DNA of 64,000 bases from contig CM030833.1 of assembly GCA_018105865.1 (NCBI GenBank), positions 15,241,381 through 15,305,380 on the forward strand, in the 5' to 3' direction. Position numbers and translations under genes: made by a program. Below the pieces are notes generated by a model, which was not told the DNA's origin, did not search any database, and worked only from the letters and a program-made list of their open reading frames with translations. Shown piece after piece: positions 12,601 to 53,780 of this stretch. This DNA is from Metaphire vulgaris (taxonomy: Eukaryota > Annelida > Clitellata > Crassiclitellata > Megascolecidae). The first letter of the stretch is position 1; every line of letters starts with the position of its first letter.

Positions 12601-13812
12601 ACCCCCTCCCCTCTTGCCAACAACTGTCAACTTTCAGTTCCCCCCTATAATTACATCAAAAACTTTTGACCCCTCCCCAAGATCAATGACAGGTCCCAAT
12701 AACAAGGTTATTATTTTTTGCAGTGATGACCATTTTTTCCCTGTTTTGCTCATCGAGTGTAAAAATGTGGTGGTGATGACCTTTTTTGCCATGCTTTTTT
12801 CCATTGTAATAAGTAGTATTCCATGAAATTTCCTATTTTTTGATTATTTGTAAAAAGTGAAATTCTTGACCTCCCTCTTCCCCTGTCAACAACTGTCAAA
12901 CTTTTTCAAACCCCTCCCCTAAATTGTTGACATAATTAATGGATGGCCCCTTACCATGCTTCCATGTTCTCTGTTGCTCCTCAATTTTTAAATAGCCAGG
13001 AGAAAATTACATTGCAGTTATTTGTATTTTAATTAATTGAGGAAAGGTATGAAATCATTTGCATAAAAATTCAAAAGCCATTAAACTTTTCACTTGTCAA
13101 AACAAATAATACTAAACTAATTTTAGTGTTTTCCACGACACGAGACTATGCAGTGGACGACTGGACGTGTCTTAAATACTTTGTTTTACTTGTTGATATG
13201 TCATATGTACAGTATGGCAATACGGCTTTACATGCTGCATCATGGAATGGCTTTAGTCAAACAGTGGCACTTCTGCTGAAGAAAAAGGCAAACATCAATG
13301 CTTGTAATAAGGTACATTCTGAACAGAGCTGAAATTTTTTGATCTCTTTAAATTCGTGTACAGAATAAAACAACTGATTGTACATTTGAGTGTACATAAG
13401 CAGTTTATAAGGAACAGAAAATTTTATAAATTGTCTTGACTAACAAATAGTATTAACTGTATGCTAAATGGAACATTCAATCAAATAATGCTTTGTGTTT
13501 ACAACTTAAGTTTACAAATTATGACAATTTATTTGCAAGTCAAAATAAAGATACAAAGAAGAAATTTCAGTCGAATATTATATGCTTAGTGCTTACTGCT
13601 TAGTAGACACGTCTCTGGCCTTTTCACTCTCTGCATACTGACATTTTGCTTTTTCACACTCTATCCAGAGTGCAGATCCTTTGCAACTGCTTTGTATGTT
13701 CTTTGCTTGATCCTCTTATAACTAGTGCTGTTGTTACATTCATCTGAGTAACAAGGCTCTATTGGTTCATCCAATATCATTGTCAGCAATGAGTCTCTCT
13801 TATTATTATTAC

Positions 13813-13857
<45 letters not shown>

Positions 13858-16800
13858 AGACATTTATAGAGTGCAAATATATGCATAGCTGCAAATGCAC
13901 TAGTTGTGATCAATTTGCTGAATTTGTAATTTCTGTTGTTTCCACGAGTATTTGTCTTTCATCTATTTAATGCTTTTTGCTTTTATTCTAATATCATAGC
14001 TTTTGCCATAAAATGCAGCTTCTTCCATCATTAGTTATCATAGCCTGATGCTGTATGGGATGCTCAGCCTTCAAGTGATTGTAAGCTGAGTGCAGTTAGC
14101 AGTTAGAATGGTAAGCAGTCATTTGCTGTTAATTAAATGCACTTGTTTTTATTTTAGGCAGGATTCACTGCATTGCATTCAGCCGGCCAGAAGGGTCACA
14201 ATCAAACTGCACGAGTTCTCCTATATGCAGCATGTCGAATGAATGCTAGAAATAAAGTCAGTGCTAAAAATAAAAAGACTCTTTAAGATTTTGAAGTATT
14301 TTGGGAGAAATTGAGTATTTGTTTGTAACTGATTTATTTGTTAATTATTATATAAATAAATATGCCATCACAATGCCAAATTAAAAATTGGGGCTGGTGC
14401 TTTCTATATTTTGAGGCAAAGAGTGACACAGGAGGCTTACACCATTAATTTAGAGAGTGATTTGCCATTTCCTTCTCTGAACCTTCACTTTACCTAAAGT
14501 TGCGTCTTCAGACTGATACTCATTATCTATGTTTAAGCAGAGAACAGTTGAGTTGACTGTTGGTACCACAAAGCACAGCCACCTATCCAAGTGCCTGGTT
14601 GTGCTCAGTGCTGCTAACTTCAATGGTCTAATGCAGGGGTATTCAACTGGTGGCCTGCTGGCTAGATCCGACCCACTAAGGGCTGTGAAATGGCCTGCAA
14701 AGATACTGAAATGATCAACAACTTTTTTATAATACATAGGAAATATATTTAAATCTCTTGCTTTCAACTTATCTGTTTTCTATTACTTATTAACTATATT
14801 TTTGTAACTAAAAAATGTCTGCACCTGGCCCTTGGGTACCAGTCATGAAAAAATATGACCCTTCATGAAATTTAGTTGAATATCCCTGGTCTAATGGAAA
14901 TCACTCACATAACTATGAAATTGTAGCATTTGGGATCTAGTGACATTGTTAAAGGTTATAAGATTCCAGTCATGCTTGAGAATAATAAAAAATTTGAAAC
15001 CTAATGTGTTATGAACATATGTTATTTTATGCAGTATGGTGACACACCCCTTCATACATCTACACAACATGGTCACGCAGGTGTTGTGCGAATTCTGCTG
15101 AGCGCAAAGTGCAAAGTAAACATTCAGAATAAAGTATGTACACTTCAATTGGCTAAGACTTATTTTCACAATTATTGAATTAATTTCAGTACATTCTCCT
15201 TGAATTTTCTAGTAATGATGGGAAAGACAGTGTGCAACTGTTGACTTTGCAATTTCAATTTGATAGATATGTATATTGATAATGCTGTAATGTGGCAGAA
15301 AAAAATTGATCTTAAATTGTTGGTTATTCAGACTTCGTTGTTTGTTAACCTTCTTTTAGTCATAATTACTAATTAATATGCACATAATCACTTTAATTGA
15401 GAGATCTGATGGCTTTCTGCTCTTTTTGGCTCTAGAATGGAGAAACAGCACTACATAAAGCAGCAATACACAAACGCTATAAAATTGCAAAACTCCTTCT
15501 TGAAGCAGGAATCAAAAAGAAACTGAAGAACAAGGTTTTCAAGTCTTGTTGCCACCTATGTCATCATCTTTTCCAAGTCTCAAACATGGAATTGTTTATT
15601 TTGCATTAATCCTGCCTATTGACAATTGTACTTCATTCTCAGTTAGCTTTCAGTGATGACTTGTTTTGATTTTGTCCATCCTTTTAGGTCAGAGGCAATA
15701 TTCTTTCAATAATATTTGCACCAAGATTTTAGGAGGTCATCAGTTGAAGTGCTATGTTTGTAAATTATTTTTCTGATGTTTCTTTTTAGCAAAGTGAAAC
15801 TGCTCTTGACATTTCAAAAAAGCTGAATGACAATGAAATGGTTCTATTGATAACATCTGAAGAAAAGTTGATGAAAGTAACTAAAATTCCGATTAGATTT
15901 ACAGTTTAATTTATTTTTGTGTTAGATGTAAAAGGCAAAGTTCACATGTTGGCTGCCCAGACGTAAGTTGTACATCCAATTTAAGGCCATCTCACCAGCC
16001 AGGACATACAGTGTACATCTCTTTGTTCATAGCATTACGTGGTCAATTTGTGTCTGGGGAATTTTTGGCCTGGCATTCAATGTGTTAAATTACAAAAGTC
16101 ATTTTCAAGATGACTCATATATTTTTGCATGTGTAGTTTCCATTCATGACGAGGCAACATCGAAGTGACAGTAGTTGCCATTCTATTCATGCAGATGATA
16201 AGGCTTCTGGTGCAAGTGATGTCGGCAGAATGAAGAAATCAAACAAATATCGACGGGTACCCAGTTCATTTTTCCTCCATAAAAATACAGAACAGGTCCA
16301 AGTCCAATTTAAATTCACCAAAAAGCAGAAATGAGCTTGTATAGTAGTAAGTTTGGAAACAACTGGAATGTTATAAGGTGCATGATACATTCTGAGGACT
16401 GATTCAAGGCTTAGTTGTGTGTTTCTATGCTCTAAACATTATGCTCTTGACTTTTGTTCATGTAATGACAATATACTGCATTTCCTATGTAGGAACCGGA
16501 TGCAGGGAATTTGGGTTCAGCTTCAGGTCGTGTTGCTAGGAATTCAAGTTTTGCCTTCATCAGAAGTCGAAGTTCAACTGAGGTAGAGTTAAGCAGGCGC
16601 CTGTCAGACAGACAAAGTCATGCAACTCCAAGGCATACTTTTCAGTTCAGTCAACATCAGATACCAAAGTCTGAAGTAAAATTCATAGCAAAGGTCAGTT
16701 AAGTCATACTTGTATTTTATACTTTATTTATATCAGTCTATTATTATACTTATTGTTTTTTATATTAGCTAAGCTGGGACCAAATATATGGTTTTCATGC

Positions 16801-19003
16801 TAAGTTTAGTTAAGTTTTTTCTTTTCCTCTGTATGTATTTCCAAAAGGATGTTGTGAAAAAATAATATTATTTGATTGATTGATTATTTGATATTATATT
16901 CTATTTGAAGCATGATTATAATTAAAAAATATGAAATGCATTCAATGTGTTTAACATTGCTTCATTTAGTTTTTTTAAATTTCTGTTGCTTATCATTATA
17001 TTTAATTGTTTTATTTCTGAATTCTTTTGTAGGCATACCAGAATCTGCCAACAGACGTTCTTCTTCTTCTCCTCCTCCTCCTCCTCCTCCTGCTCCACCA
17101 TCTCTTTCTAAACCTGGCCACGTATTTTATCGAGACTTATCAGGAAAACTAAAGCAGGTGAGCATGAAATCAACAGCAGCAAAATATGCTGTCACTTACT
17201 GCACTAACTTTCTCTCTCTCTGTATTATCACAGATTTATATATTATATTTAAGTTTAGTGGATATTAAAATTTTTCTTGTGTTTGAATGACTGAAATTTT
17301 GGAAACAATGAGCCAAGATTGCTGCAAGGTCCAAGTATATTGATTGATTGATTGACATTCTGCAGGGACCAGTTGGATGCATTCGCTCGGATAACTTACT
17401 TCCAACAACCATGTGTCAAAAAATCAATAAAACATACGAGGATCTTTATGAACCTCCGGCACAAATGAAAAAGTTTCACTCATTATCAAGGAAACCATCC
17501 TGTCAGCAGTTCTCAAATCTCAGCAACAGTAATAATCTGCCTGCATCAAATTGGAAATCTGAGACGAGAATTCTTGGTAAGTCAAATACTGAAGCTCAAA
17601 AACCTCGTGGCCATTCACGGTCTCGCTCATCCGACTTCTACCAGAAGAAAAACAGAAGCTGCGACACGCATCGAAGATCAGCAGCAGGGTCATATGAACA
17701 TTGCCATGGCAATTTGCCAACTTCTTCGGTATATCTGGAGAATTGTCTTAATCCGCAGTATTTTGTTCATGGAGAGAAGAAAGTTGACATGACTATTTAC
17801 AGCGGTAGGCCATTTCGATCTCGGTCAGATGAGACTATTTCAACACATTCAGAGCAACGACAGAAACAGGTGACCAAATGCCATCACCACGTGATGCAGA
17901 TTCCAAATGCTGACGATGATGACTCAAGTAATGAATCGAATCATGGTTGGATGATATCTGATGCTCCTAGACATGCAAGAGATGGAAATTGTGAAACATT
18001 TGATTGGCATCGAACAGGTACCTCAAGTTCTTTTGGAAGGAGAGCTCATCTGAGAAGAACTTGTAACAAGGATGACTTTTACCACCTGGACATTGGGGGC
18101 TCTTACATGCCACCATCTAGGACAAGTTATAATCGTTCTACTTCAGAAAATAGAAGAAATGAGGCATTGAACACATTTAAAGAGAATCAATATTCTACAA
18201 CAAAAATACCTGTTGTAGAACATTGTAGGAACCTTGGCAATAATGCTCAGTGTCCAAAAGTCAAGAAAGAGCAGTCAGGTGTGTTACAACATTGCTGTGA
18301 TGCTCCTTCACCTTCCACAGATGATCGTCTATTGCATGGAAAGTCAAAAGAACCTGTCTTGATGGCAAGTAGTATGCAGTCAACCATATGTAATTGTGTG
18401 GTTTCATGTCCTAATAAGTTTGACAGTCAGTCATTTTGCCCAATTTGTATGCATAAGAACTTGAATAGTACCTGTAGAGCAGATACTGGAAGCAACCATG
18501 ACTCTGGGTACGGGAGTAAAATCTACCACAATATGAGTGACTGCATTGCTTATTTACACCCAGCTGAGGCAAAATGCAAAGACGACGACAAGGATCCAGT
18601 TCAATCAAGTTCTAAGGAATTAATTAGCTTGTCTGGTCACAGGTACAATAAAATTTCAAAATTCTCTGCAGATGATCAAATGATGAATACAAATCATATA
18701 AAACGAGTTTCAAGACACATACAAACCAATTTTGAGACGACACATGTTGATGTCTATCATCAGCCAAACAGTAGTTTGTTAACTGCTGGCAATGCAGAAT
18801 CTACTCCTAGACCTATGTATAACCAGAGTCAGGCTAATGGCGGCTCAGATCTAAGCATTGTTTCTGAGCATAGTGACTGTCAAAAGGAAGATTTTGATCC
18901 ACATAGGACACTGGCATTATCAAAAGCATTAGTTGACAAATCAATAGATTACATTGATGCTGTTGATAGTTTTGAATTAAGTCAGAAAGATGAAACAACT
19001 TGA
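9612..19003 (+). CDS. ANKRD6/diversin-like ankyrin-repeat protein, 13 proposed exons
   Basis: Exons: 9612-9713, 9903-10001, 12422-12520, 13213-13311, 14158-14256, 15035-15133, 15436-15534, 15790-15876, 16137-16256, 16493-16693, 16769-16808 (inferred), 17033-17157, 17366-19003; total 2907 nt, 968 residues plus stop. Every junction has AG/GT ends and a consistent phase. Exons 2-7 are each 99 bp, phase 0, and each encodes one 33-residue ankyrin repeat with a TPLH/TALH-type motif; exon 8 is a shorter last repeat. Repeat 3 carries GNTALHAASWNGFSQ, which recalls vertebrate ANKRD6 (diversin), and the later stretch SSPPPPPPPAPP followed by GHVFYRDLSGKLKQ matches the proline-rich and YxLYRGKDGKV region of that family. 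Diversin is a Dishevelled-linked scaffold in Wnt/planar polarity signalling; function here is inferred from family only. Residues 424-968 lie in one 1.6-kb exon, are Ser/His/Asn-rich and lack the C-terminal coiled coil of vertebrate ANKRD6. The ATG at 9612 gives MAEGSDLLRLAVAKGD; a longer start is not supported. Confidence 0.75.
10430..11045. mobile_element. Degraded relative of the 5.8-7.7 kb foldback element
   Basis: Lies in intron 2 of the ANKRD6-like gene. Shares strings such as AGCACGGATGG, GTGGACCCTACACC and CTAAACAATG with the arms of the foldback at 5820-7740. Ends with an ACCGTCTATGACGCC motif on the left. No coding capacity. Confidence 0.5.
11110..12000 (+). mobile_element. LINE fragment, reverse transcriptase C-terminus
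   Basis: The frames read (with shifts) a YLST..SEDCFLEEEINARLTKG region and then RRRKLQYFGHMQWNSDANLT and RGRPKRRWVDDVEEWTELQI, typical of the C-terminal part of RTE/Jockey-like LINEs in animals. Multiple frame breaks, so dead. In intron 2 of the ANKRD6-like gene. A related shorter piece is at 39220-39410. Confidence 0.7.
12557..12950. mobile_element. PIF/Harbinger-like MITE with TTA duplication
   Basis: 394 bp with about 30-bp imperfect TIRs: it starts GGGGCTGTTCATTAACTATG and ends as the complement of GGGGCCATCCATTAATTATG, both followed inward by TCAACAATTT. Flanked by TTA on both sides (12554-12556 and 12951-12953), the 3-bp target typical of PIF/Harbinger. In intron 3 of the ANKRD6-like gene. 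Confidence 0.75.
13797..13856. repeat. (ATT)n microsatellite
   Basis: Mostly uninterrupted ATT triplets with one early ACTGTT variant, in intron 4 of the ANKRD6-like gene. Confidence 0.9.
14634..14888. mobile_element. hAT-type MITE with perfect 8-bp duplication GTCTAATG
   Basis: 255 bp, starts CAGGGGTATTCAACTGGTGG and ends AGTTGAATATCCCTG. GTCTAATG occurs directly at both sides (14626-14633 and 14889-14896). In intron 5 of the ANKRD6-like gene. The termini differ from the CAGTGGCGG family. Confidence 0.88.
16769..16808 (+). CDS. Candidate 40-bp micro-exon of the ANKRD6-like gene
   Basis: The exon ending at 16693 ends in phase 0, but the next certain exon (17033-17157) is readable only if entered in phase 1. 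A 3n+1 exon must lie between. The stretch 16769-16808 follows a strong pyrimidine tract ending in ATATTAG, is 40 bp, stays open (LSWDQIYGFHAKF) and is followed by GTTAAG. It restores the frame exactly. A 22-bp version ending at 16790 (donor GTTTTC, as used by the exon ending at 15534) would also restore it. Inference; a transcript is needed. Confidence 0.45.
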
Positions 19004-19138
19004 GCATATTCTAATACAACATTTGTCAAGTGATTGTTGAATAACATTTACTTTTAGAAGAATTTGCTGCTCAGCAACTGTTAAATCTTGACTTTATACC
19101 AAAGGTTGCTTTTGCAATTCATGGATGAACAATATTAT

Positions 19139-19393
19139 CGGTGGCGTAGCGACGGGTGGTGGTGGTATTATTATCGGTATAAATACCCCCGTCCTCACAA
19201 AAAATCAGTCTATAGTGTACCTTACAGATTTTATATCGTGCCAATGTCGCATTTCTTTACTCTTTGTTTCTTTACTGTTAGCCGTTTTGCTCACATGTGG
19301 GACACTAGCATATGTTTTGATTTAGAAATAGCAATGACTAGGGCCCAGTTAAGATTTATACTTCCCCCCATCAAATTCCTGGCTATGCCACTG
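19139..19393. mobile_element. hAT-type MITE just after the ANKRD6-like stop codon
   Basis: 255 bp, starts CGGTGGCGTAGCGACGGG and ends CCTGGCTATGCCACTG. Flanks AATATTAT and AATGTTAT (7 of 8). It begins 136 bp after the stop codon, so it probably lies in the 3' UTR. No standard AATAAA was found between the stop codon and the element. Confidence 0.75.
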
Positions 19394-20219
19394 AATGTTA
19401 TCAGATTATAAGAATTCATGAAATGGAATGTTACTGGAAGCATTCAGAGCATATGAACTGCATGTAACTAAAGAGTTGGTTTTCATCATGGATTGTATTA
19501 TCAATTTTATGTCTACTGCGTTTCTAGCATTTACTATGACATTAGAACTAAGGACAGTTAAAGAAAGGGATCACATTGATGAAGAATTAATTAAAAGGAG
19601 TTTGATTTTATATTTTCATTGTATCAGCAAATGAATTTCATTTTCAATTTGCTTTTAAAATGCTACCTTTTTGGTTGGTAGTAACTTGATTTCTCTTTCT
19701 GATGATAATTTCTGTGTGTAGATTTCATAAATATGCTCACTTTCAGATCTTCACTCATTTGTAATACATGTGTTTTTACTAGCTTTCTATTCACAATCAG
19801 AATCCCTCTATGGCGCTACTACCATAATGCCTATGGCATCAGCCGATGGCGCACGAAATCCAATCCGGATAAGAATCAGATCGAGCCGGTAGGGTCAGTC
19901 TGATCGGCGGGGGGTGGGGTATCTAAGGGATAGGCCAAGCCAAACAGGTAAGTCTTAAGACGATCGAAAAGATGGCCTTAGTACTGTGGTTACCCTAATA
20001 ATGATGTGGACGAGGTAGCAATAATGGCGCCACAGTCGCATTTACAGTTAGTCATGGGACATTGCGATAGGCAATGCACAGGAAGTCCGTAAGAAGTGAA
20101 GTGTGCATTTAATGCAAAACCTGTCTTCTTCTCTGGTGTCATGCATTGCTGCATCGGCGACCATATGGACTTCCATTTTTCTCGATCTCTGGTATTTTTC
20201 AGGAGTTCGATGTTGTTGT

Positions 20220-20830
20220 CAATCTCCAGTCCATCTCTTAGTTTGTATATTTTGATCTTTGTTTTCGTCTTGATCTTTTACCCTCCACCATGCCTGTAAC
20301 TGCTAAGTTCTCGAGTCCCTCATCAATTAAGTGCCCCAAAAATGTCATCTGTCAGTGTTTGTTTTTGCATCCATCATCTGTAAAAATTTCTCTTAGTTCT
20401 TTTATCCGTCCATGGAACTTTTAACATTCTCCTATAGAACCACATTTCTGCAGCTTCCAGTTTCTTTTTCGTAGCTTTTGACAACGGCGGCTCCACAGGG
20501 GGCGTGCCCCTATTGAGCGTCTGGCCCCCTGTTGGGACCCTATACTTAATACTACATACCTAACAGCAAATGGTTGGCCCCCATGATTAGAAGTTGCCAC
20601 CCCAACGGTCCTCCACTTGCCAAATCCTGGAGCCCGCCACTGGCTTTTGATATGGTCCAAGTCTCTGCTCCATAAAGCGCAGAACTGACCATGCGTAGCA
20701 CGTAAGTATTCTGAGCAGTGTTCCTTTTGAAATTTTCTTGCTTGTTAGTATCTGTTTAATTTCCATAAAAGCAGATTTTGCCATGCCGATTCTTGTCTTG
20801 ATGTCTTTGTCGCTTCTTCGCAAAACCTGT
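20220..20830 (-). mobile_element. LINE fragment (- strand), split by a MITE
   Basis: On the - strand the frame from 20823 encodes DIKTRIGMAKSAFMEIKQIL and, beyond the MITE at 20482-20642, LEAAEMWFYRRMLKVPWTDK (with frame shifts). This is the C-terminal region of an RTE-like LINE related to the copy at 40900-41765. Confidence 0.65.
20482..20642. mobile_element. hAT-type MITE, CAGTGGCGGCTC family, perfect duplication GCTTTTGA
   Basis: 161 bp, starts CAACGGCGGCTCCACAGGGG and ends GGAGCCCGCCACTG. GCTTTTGA flanks both sides (20474-20481, 20643-20650). Inserted in the LINE at 20220-20830. Confidence 0.85.
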
Positions 20831-20839
20831 AATTATCTG

Positions 20840-21330
20840 TTAACTCTTATACCGACATAGTAATGACCTTGTCGAATTCTCAAGGCTCGTGAGGCGGCGC
20901 TGATCTCCGTTTCAAGGCCCGCTACCAATTGCCTGATGCAGATTAGACCTTCATGATAGGGCCAGCGTTCTCGTGTAGGCCTAATAGGCCCTACGCCCAT
21001 GGCCGCCCACAAATTTTTCAATGAGGGAACAAAACGCATTTTAATACAATGGGCATGGTTAATATTTTAGCAAGGTTTTCAAATTACACTGTGAAATATT
21101 GGTATTTGCATTTTCCAGGGGGCAGGTGGCCCCTCTTGCCCTAATGTGCGGGCGCGCATGAATGCGCCTGTTTACTTGCAACCGCCATCTGACAAGTGAA
21201 GGCTGAGTCGACTTTAGGGGCTCCAACGGGGCTCGAACCTCGTTCCTTTAGCGTGCCTTTCCTGCGTGTAACCATTTCTGCCATCTTCCCGTCCCCGTCA
21301 GATCCACATACTGTATCCAGCTCCAACTAT
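20840..21330 (-). mobile_element. SINE with tRNA-like head, copy A
   Basis: On the - strand the head GGGAAGATGGCAGAAATGG gives an A box and GGTTCGAGCCCC a B box, 60-70 bases apart, as in Leu/Ser-type tRNA. The body includes CGGAGATCAGCGCCG, shared with the SINEs at 8420, 36255 and 39625. The part 20975-21165 (with CCCATGGCCGCCC and CCCTCTTGCCCTAATGTG) is absent from the paralogous copy at 54825-55190 and looks like a later insertion. Confidence 0.7.
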
Positions 21331-21634
21331 GGGACTTGGTTCGGCGTCGTGAGTTTCCAAACGGGTTCTGCAAAATTGAGGGTAATGTATTCTTGAGACG
21401 TGGAGCATATTTTCAGACGGTCTAATGACAAGTCACCCTCCCCAACTAATAAACTGTTTTCATCGCTTCTCCACAAATCTCACGACCAGTTCAGGCCCGA
21501 ATAAGGCCCCTCGTAGCTACGCTAATGGTCATTAGTTTCGTGAGCGGGTCTGGGCGAAGCCCAAGTCATCCAAATTTTATGGTAGTACTAGATTCAAATA
21601 GGCCTATTGAACGCTGGAGTAAAAGTACAAACTA

Positions 21635-21803
21635 CAGTAGATCTTCGTTATGACGTTTTTAGCGGGTCTGTAAAATTGAGTACGTTTACGTTATATCCAA
21701 GGTACGTTATATCCAAATTAAACCATCCAATGCGCTAGCGCATCACACTGGACCGTACATGTCGGTACGTTGTAACCGAGTTCGTTTTAACGAAGTTCTA
21801 CTG
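21635..21803. mobile_element. Tc1/pogo-like MITE with TA duplication
   Basis: 169 bp with TIRs CAGTAGATCTTCGTTATGAC and the complement of CAGTAGAACTTCGTTAAAAC. Flanked by TA on both sides. The start CAGTAGAAC resembles Tigger/pogo elements. Absent from the matching site in the B flank near 55440. Confidence 0.75.
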
Positions 21804-22789
21804 TATATGACAATTCTTCGACAATCAACATAGGGCCTACCCACGCCATCAGACACAATTCTTAATGTTTCTACAAGTATTTCCCAACTAGTCTTGGCCT
21901 GAACAGAGGACCACCCAAACTGTTGCCCCTCGTGTGGCTGTGCAACTGAACATAAGTCATAAGGAGAAACACGAACGTCCCATTTTTGCGACTAATGGGC
22001 TTACGGGAGGCTCGGGAGCATAGTTAGATCTTAGGTCTATAGTGTGGTCTGGGGCTAAGCCCAACAACCGCAGAAGTTTTGAGAAACATTAGAGATAGAC
22101 AGGGCTCTTGTGGTTTATCATTGAGCGACTAAACGCTATATTACAACTAGGACCTATATCGATTAATTATGTCGATAAATACCCTACTACCACCCCTAAT
22201 AAAATTTCGTATAGGTTTTGCATGAATGGTCTTAGGCTGAATATGGGCCTACGTGCTCCATCGCAGCTATGCTATGGTGTGAAACACTGAAACTAGGGGA
22301 GATCAATGCGGCACTTCAAACTTCCCCCGTCATAACAGACATATTCTAACATATAAACAGGAAGCTCAACACATGACAATGGATTATAATATCGTTATCA
22401 CATTAGTACTACATTATGTCCTTTGACAATCTGTTAACAAAAGAAAGTCCATCTACACTATAGCTTATACAAAGGCGACATCTTTTGTCAATTTTCTAAC
22501 CGATAACTATTTTCATAGAATATAACTTCTTGTCTTTTGAGAGAAATGAATTCTTTATAAATAACTATTAACTTCTGTGGCGCCTGTGCTGCAAAGTCTG
22601 AGTCGTCAAAGCAACCAAAGAGCTCTCTTTCATAGGCAGTTGTCAAAGATCACAAGAATATCTGACACAGACTCACTGCTTCATTTAATGTTCATCCACT
22701 CTGGTGACTTTCCATTCATCTGATATTTCATCTGAAAAGAGTAAGAAAGCATCGAAAAATGGCCTGTGATAAAATGTACGCGGCTCATT

Positions 22790-22925
22790 TTTAACAGAAG
22801 TGGTTCTAGGTCTAGGCCGGGTAGGCCACGACCTACCCAAAACGTTGTCTGGTCTACCCATAAAATACGTGGCCTACCCTGTGGCTGGCCTACCCGAAAA
22901 AATACGTGGCCTACCTACAGTGTAC
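22790..22925. repeat. Cluster of GGCCTACCC repeats
   Basis: The string GGCCTACC or its complement recurs six or more times within about 130 bp (for example ACGTGGCCTACCC twice). It is probably part of a decayed mobile element; ends could not be defined. Confidence 0.45.
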
Positions 22926-23041
22926 ATATATTAATTTTTTTAAAATAATGATGCATATATCGTGTTTTTGATAAAATGTTTTATGTATTAAGCATGTAAA
23001 CAATATTTTTCTGAGTTGAAAATAAAGTCAAAAGTCAATAC

Positions 23042-23403
23042 CAGTGGCGGCTCCACAGAGGCCAGGGCACTTGTCTTTATAAATGTTTGACACACCAGGT
23101 GGGACCCTATACTTTACTTACTTATTACATGCGTTGCAATGGGGCCGCTATTGTGACGCTCAGGGGGGGGCGATGGTGTACGAGAACGCGCAAAAGTTCT
23201 AAGGATGACGTTTTTTTGCTAGCCAGCACTTTTTAAACTGAAAATGTCGATACGGTTTCCATATTCCGGAATCCTGGCTATGGCACTCATTCTAAGGAAC
23301 TAGACACTCTAGCGTTTATGTAAAATATTTGATCCCATGCTTAGCAATTGCTACCCCAACGGGCAACGGTCACCTCACTTGCCAAAACCTGGAGTTCTGC
23401 TGG
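23042..23403. mobile_element. Degraded hAT-type MITE, CAGTGGCGGCTC family
   Basis: Starts CAGTGGCGGCTCCACAGAGG and ends near TTGCCAAAACCTGGAGTTCT, the usual end of the family but mutated. An extra GC-rich stretch from about 23138 (GGGGCCGCTATTGTGACG) is probably a nested insertion. Confidence 0.5.
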
Positions 23404-23625
23404 TGAAAAACTGCTTTCGTTAGTGCTGAAGAAAATGAATTGGACCTTAATTGATCAAAAGATTTGTCGTCTGTCATGTTTCTAAACTGCGATTATCATC
23501 AAATACTTACATGCGAATTCTGATAACATCTGTTGGGCCCTCTCTAGACCCTATTCCGTAGATAACTTCTTCTAAAATAACTGTGAGCTAAACACTATAG
23601 TCTACACAAAGGACGTGGTATAGTA

Positions 23626-23631
23626 TTTATT
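23626..23631 (-). promoter_or_regulatory. TSP-A poly(A) signal
   Basis: AATAAA on the - strand 2 bases after the stop codon (TTGTAACAAATAAATAC). The same arrangement is conserved in TSP-B at 58015-58020, so the 3' UTR is probably very short. Confidence 0.6.
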
Positions 23632-23633
23632 TG

Positions 23634-52342
<28,709 letters not shown>

Positions 52343-53742
52343 CCTCAAATGACTTCAATTTAATATATGTCGTTTATGAACTCACTCGACGTTGCAATGT
52401 CAATGTGTCAGATTCATCTGCACACTGCAATGACACGCGAGTGCACACAAACACGCACGCTAGCGATCACGTTGAAGGAGTCTAGAAGATTGAAAGAACT
52501 CAAACTTTTCTTGTCAAATGCAGCCAAGCATTTGTCTGGCTATTAACTCTAGCGCTGTCTCAACAAAATGAGAAGAGAATTTGAAAGTCTTCTAAGTTGA
52601 AATCGCTTGTCTCTGCGTCGATCAGCAGACGCCAACTGACGCTGAAGTCTCCGCATCAGTTCAGCTTCAGCAGCCGAGTCGACCTCGTGACCGACCTAGA
52701 AACTTTCATGATCGTTTAACCGACCTGAAATAGTAAGAGTCCTTCGCAGCCTCATCTGCTCCACCTGAAATATTATTTGCAGAGAACTTTGTCTAGTCTA
52801 TTACCATGTGTCGGTCATGATACAACTATCCTTTATCTCTCATCTCCTCATTTATTTCTTCCTTCCTACTTGTCTGCCTGTCTGTCTGTGGTTGTCACGG
52901 CATAGAACATAGCAACGATGTCCAATTGATTCCACATTTTCTAATAATCGTGGAATAGAGAAACGAGGCAACATACCGGAAAATGAACGTGGACACAGTG
53001 ACAGAGAGACGGTCGGACGGACGGACAGACAGCCTGACAGACATAAAGTCAGAATAGAATGAGTAGAGGAACGGATGTATGGGCTGATGTTTATAGTTTA
53101 GACGGAGTTACTAGAGACCTAGACGAAACGTGTCTGGAGGCAAACGCAGATTCTGTTTTCCTACATTCCTCATTTAATTCTTGCCATTAGTGAATGATCT
53201 ATTGTCGCCCGATAATGAATCTGTTGAATTTTGAGCCATCTCCTTGTCCGCTGATGCAATAATTTGCTGCTTTTAACACCATTCAAGAAAGATTCTCTTA
53301 CGTCCTTAGCACGTTAACCGCAACGTGTGTTTTCAACATTTGTTGGTTTTGTCGTCATTGTCATCATCATCTTGTCTTCATCATCATCATCATCATCATC
53401 ATCATTATCATCATCATGATCGTCATCATCATCATCAACGTCGTCGTCGTCGTCACCTTAATCCAGGTCTCAATGAATCACAATGTATTATCACCGATGA
53501 TGAGACAAATTTTGGTTTATATGAGTCTCCGGTTTAAAGAAGACACAAATAAGCAAACGGTGCGTTCAAAGTTACGCTAGAGACAAAGAAAATGGCGTTT
53601 TCTGTACACAAATGACCGATAGGTGACGTTTTAGTAAATGCAAAAAGCAAACTCACGCCCATCTGACAGCATTTCATGACTTTAATATCAAAATGTCAAG
53701 TGCTTTTAAAAATTTCTTTCGACATAAACACAGAACAAACAA

Positions 53743-53780
<38 letters not shown>

